From NCBI RefSeq assembly GCF_021462415.1, contig NZ_JAKEDS010000002.1, forward strand, positions 434,001 through 498,000: DNA of 64,000 bases, written 5' to 3'. The stretch comes from Rhodohalobacter sp. 614A. GTDB lineage: Bacteria; Bacteroidota; Rhodothermia; Balneolales; Balneolaceae. Shown one piece after another: positions 62,349 to 64,000 of this stretch; the first letter of the stretch is position 1; each line of letters opens with the position of its first letter. The notes beneath the pieces are model-generated. The model was not told the origin of the DNA. It saw only the letters and a list, made by a program, of their open reading frames with translations, and ran no database searches. Position numbers and translations under genes: made by a program.

Positions 62349-63263
62349 TCAGGAGTCCGGCAGTGTTTCCAGAATACTGAGATAGGAATTGTACCTCTCG
62401 GGATCGATTTTTCCTTCATCAAACGCTTCAATTACACCACAAGACGGCTCGTGATAGTGCGTACAATTATAATATTTACAACCCTGTCTAGGTTCAATCA
62501 TCTCAGGAAAGTAAAGAGACAATTCACTTTTATCGATATTAACAATTCCAAACTCGCGAATGCCGGGAGTATCCACAATATAACCGCCGGTTGTTAGTGG
62601 AACCAGTTTGGCAAATGTAGTGGTGTGTTTGCCTTTGTTAGAGTAAGCGGAAACGGCATTCACTTTTAAATCCAGTTGAGGATCTATAGCATTTAATAAG
62701 CTGGTTTTCCCCACACCGGATGGACCAATAAAGACGGATACTTGTCCTTTCAACTCCTCTGAAAGCCTTTCTAATGAGTCTTCATCATCTTTTGAGGTGA
62801 TAAGGAATTCATATCCCAAATCCCGGTATAAGTTTTTCAAATCCTCCAGGAATCTGTTGTCTTTATGATTGGCAAGATCGTTTTTATTTATAATAATTCC
62901 GGCGGGAACTTCATACGCTTCACAGGTCACCAAAAAACGATCGATAAAACCGGGTTTTAACTTTGGCTGTTTGATACTTTGAACAACCCACGCTCTGTCG
63001 ACATTTGAAACGAGTATTTGTTCGCCCCGGCGGCCATGGGTAGCCTGCCTGGGAATGTAATTTTCTCTCTCCTTGATTTCCTTTATGGTGCCGGCACCGT
63101 CTTTTTCAATCTCAACATTTACAAGATCGCCAACAGCAATGGGATTGGTCACTTCGCCGGTATCGAGGCGGAATTTGCCAGGCAACCGGCAATCCACAGT
63201 TTTTCCGTTTAGAGAAACTTTATACCATTTGCCGGTAGACTGAATAACACGACCTTCCTTCAC
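62349..63263 (-). CDS. rsgA: Ribosome small-subunit-dependent GTPase A
   Basis: 304-residue circularly permuted GTPase assisting late 30S assembly. The order of G motifs shows the permutation: N-K-N-D (G4) near 123, then the P-loop G-P-S-G-V-G-K-T-S (G1) near 178, then D-T-P-G (G3) near 230. An N-terminal OB domain and a C-terminal zinc site (C-K-Y-Y-N-C-T-H-Y-H-E-P-S-C) complete the protein. The start is GTG at 63263; no ATG is in frame nearby. Single gene on the minus strand. Confidence 0.96.
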   Translation of the reverse strand: MKEGRVIQSTGKWYKVSLNGKTVDCRLPGKFRLDTGEVTNPIAVGDLVNVEIEKDGAGTIKEIKERENYIPRQATHGRRGEQILVSNVDRAWVVQSIKQPKLKPGFIDRFLVTCEAYEVPAGIIINKNDLANHKDNRFLEDLKNLYRDLGYEFLITSKDDEDSLERLSEELKGQVSVFIGPSGVGKTSLLNAIDPQLDLKVNAVSAYSNKGKHTTTFAKLVPLTTGGYIVDTPGIREFGIVNIDKSELSLYFPEMIEPRQGCKYYNCTHYHEPSCGVIEAFDEGKIDPERYNSYLSILETLPDS

Positions 63264-63326
63264 ATTGCTTGTGTCAAGATTAATAAATTTTTAGCAGTGC
63301 AATTTAAAATATAAGCACAAAATAAA

Positions 63327-63358
63327 GAAGCCATCCTTTAAGGTTAAAGGATGGCTTC
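63327..63358 (-). terminator. Intrinsic terminator of the DJ-1/PfpI gene
   Basis: GAAGCCATCCTTTAA and TTAAAGGATGGCTTC are perfect 15 bp arms, and on the minus strand the stem is followed by TTTATTTT, 24 bases after the stop of the upstream gene. Confidence 0.88.
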
Positions 63359-63381
63359 GTAATGATCGTAATCTTTAAAAA

Positions 63382-63951
63382 TTAATTGGGAGCGAGTTCT
63401 TCATGAACGCCTTCCCGAAACTCCTCAATCATTTTATCATTAAATGCAGGAATGTCATCAGGATTTCGGCTGGTGGTTAATCCCTGATCAACCACAACTT
63501 CTTCGTCCACCCAATTCACACCGGCATTAATCAGGTCGGTTTTAATAGATGGATAGGAAGTCATTTTCCGGCCATCCAGCTCTTTCGTTTCAATCAGGAT
63601 TTGTGGTCCATGACAAATAGCTGCTATGGGTTTGCCGGCATGTAAAAAACCGGTAACAAACTGAATAGCCTTTTTATTCATTCGTAACTGGTCGGGATTT
63701 AATACCCCACCAGGCAGCAAAAGATTATCAAAATCTTCAGCCTTCGCTTCGTCCAGATTTACATCAACTTCGTATTCATCGCCCCAGTTTGTATGATCCC
63801 ATGCTTTTATGGTTCCACTTTCGGGAGCGACAATAAAAGTCTCCGCACCAGCCTTTTCCAAAGCTTTTTTCGGTTCGGTCAGTTCTACTTCTTCAAATCC
63901 ATCGGTTGCTAAAATGGCAATTTTTTTACCTTTAAGTTCTTCAGTACTCAT
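63382..63951 (-). CDS. DJ-1/PfpI family protein (type 1 glutamine amidotransferase-like)
   Basis: 189 residues of the PfpI/YhbO/DJ-1 group, linked to stress protection and glyoxalase or deglycase activity. The nucleophile elbow A-I-C-H-G-P-Q is at about 112-118 with the catalytic Cys and His. The conserved Glu lies in the G-F-E-E-V-E-L-T-E-P region, and D-G-R-K-M-T-S-Y-P-S is typical. Substrate unproven. It is a single-gene unit with its own terminator. Confidence 0.93.
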   Translation of the reverse strand: MSTEELKGKKIAILATDGFEEVELTEPKKALEKAGAETFIVAPESGTIKAWDHTNWGDEYEVDVNLDEAKAEDFDNLLLPGGVLNPDQLRMNKKAIQFVTGFLHAGKPIAAICHGPQILIETKELDGRKMTSYPSIKTDLINAGVNWVDEEVVVDQGLTTSRNPDDIPAFNDKMIEEFREGVHEELAPN

Positions 63952-64000
63952 GATTACGAATAGTTTTAGTTCTCATTTTATCTTGTATTTATTTAAAGAA

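Noticed and set aside
62250-62597. Plus-strand frame of 115 codons before and inside rsgA
   Set aside because: Most of it lies opposite the conserved C-terminal zinc region of rsgA and it has no motif of its own.

Overview
The window is a stretch of bacterial chromosome, about 64 kb, moderately AT-rich and densely coded on both strands. Gene content points to the FCB group, most likely a marine or salt-adapted member of Balneolota/Rhodothermota. The grounds are the single-chain alpha+beta 2-oxoacid dehydrogenase E1, the Bacteroidota-type short arginine decarboxylase beside a deoxyhypusine-synthase-like protein, parA-parB followed by a DUF5683 protein, FtsX-type multi-domain permeases, many sodium symporters, and a mix of strong and absent Shine-Dalgarno sequences. 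This placement is inference; no rRNA or tRNA gene was seen.

Layout. 1-12.4 kb is housekeeping: the 3' end of grpE, then dnaJ, rmuC, an RluA-type pseudouridine synthase, uvrC, an ECF sigma factor with its probable membrane anti-sigma factor, parA-parB-DUF5683, a LOG-family protein and a TPR protein that ends at a clear terminator. 12.5-24.4 kb holds transketolase, a SpoIIE-type phosphatase, a PaaI thioesterase and secreted proteins of unknown role. It also carries a divergent pair made of phosphatidylcholine synthase and a symporter very like the animal high-affinity choline transporter, followed by a membrane LytTR regulator, a short MotA/ExbB-like protein, a serine hydrolase and a lipase-like hydrolase. 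24.7-33.3 kb holds katG with its terminator and then an accessory islet that looks visibly more AT-rich: a MazEF-type toxin-antitoxin pair, a zinc-ribbon protein, a protein with the layout of class III nucleotidyl cyclases, and a phospholipase D plus WG-repeat gene broken by two frame changes. A lipoprotein of the M49 (dipeptidyl peptidase III) type follows. 33.5-49.7 kb carries an FtsX-type permease, a four-helix-bundle (23S-intervening-sequence type) gene between inverted repeats, an S9 peptidase, a UspA protein, a two-subunit sodium symporter, E1, the polyamine pair, an amidase and an alkyltransferase-like protein that lacks the acceptor cysteine. 49.7-64 kb contains a YfcC transporter, endonuclease IV with DNA polymerase I, FabH, a pentapeptide-repeat protein, a partner-switching module (STAS, anti-sigma kinase, STAS) beside a second ECF sigma factor, rsgA, and a DJ-1/PfpI protein at the right edge.

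How the genes fit together. DNA repair is well represented (uvrC, rmuC, nfo-polA, alkyltransferase-like protein). Signalling includes two ECF sigma factors and a phosphatase/STAS/kinase partner-switching set split between 14.5 kb and 60 kb. The choline transporter and Pcs together would allow one-step phosphatidylcholine synthesis from imported choline. The polyamine pair would turn arginine into agmatine and modify polyamines.

Of the non-coding structure, the most notable item is a dispersed hairpin repeat (arm CGTTCCGAAGG) found three times between genes, with a variant hairpin next to the third copy. The least explained region is the islet at 27.1-30.7 kb.
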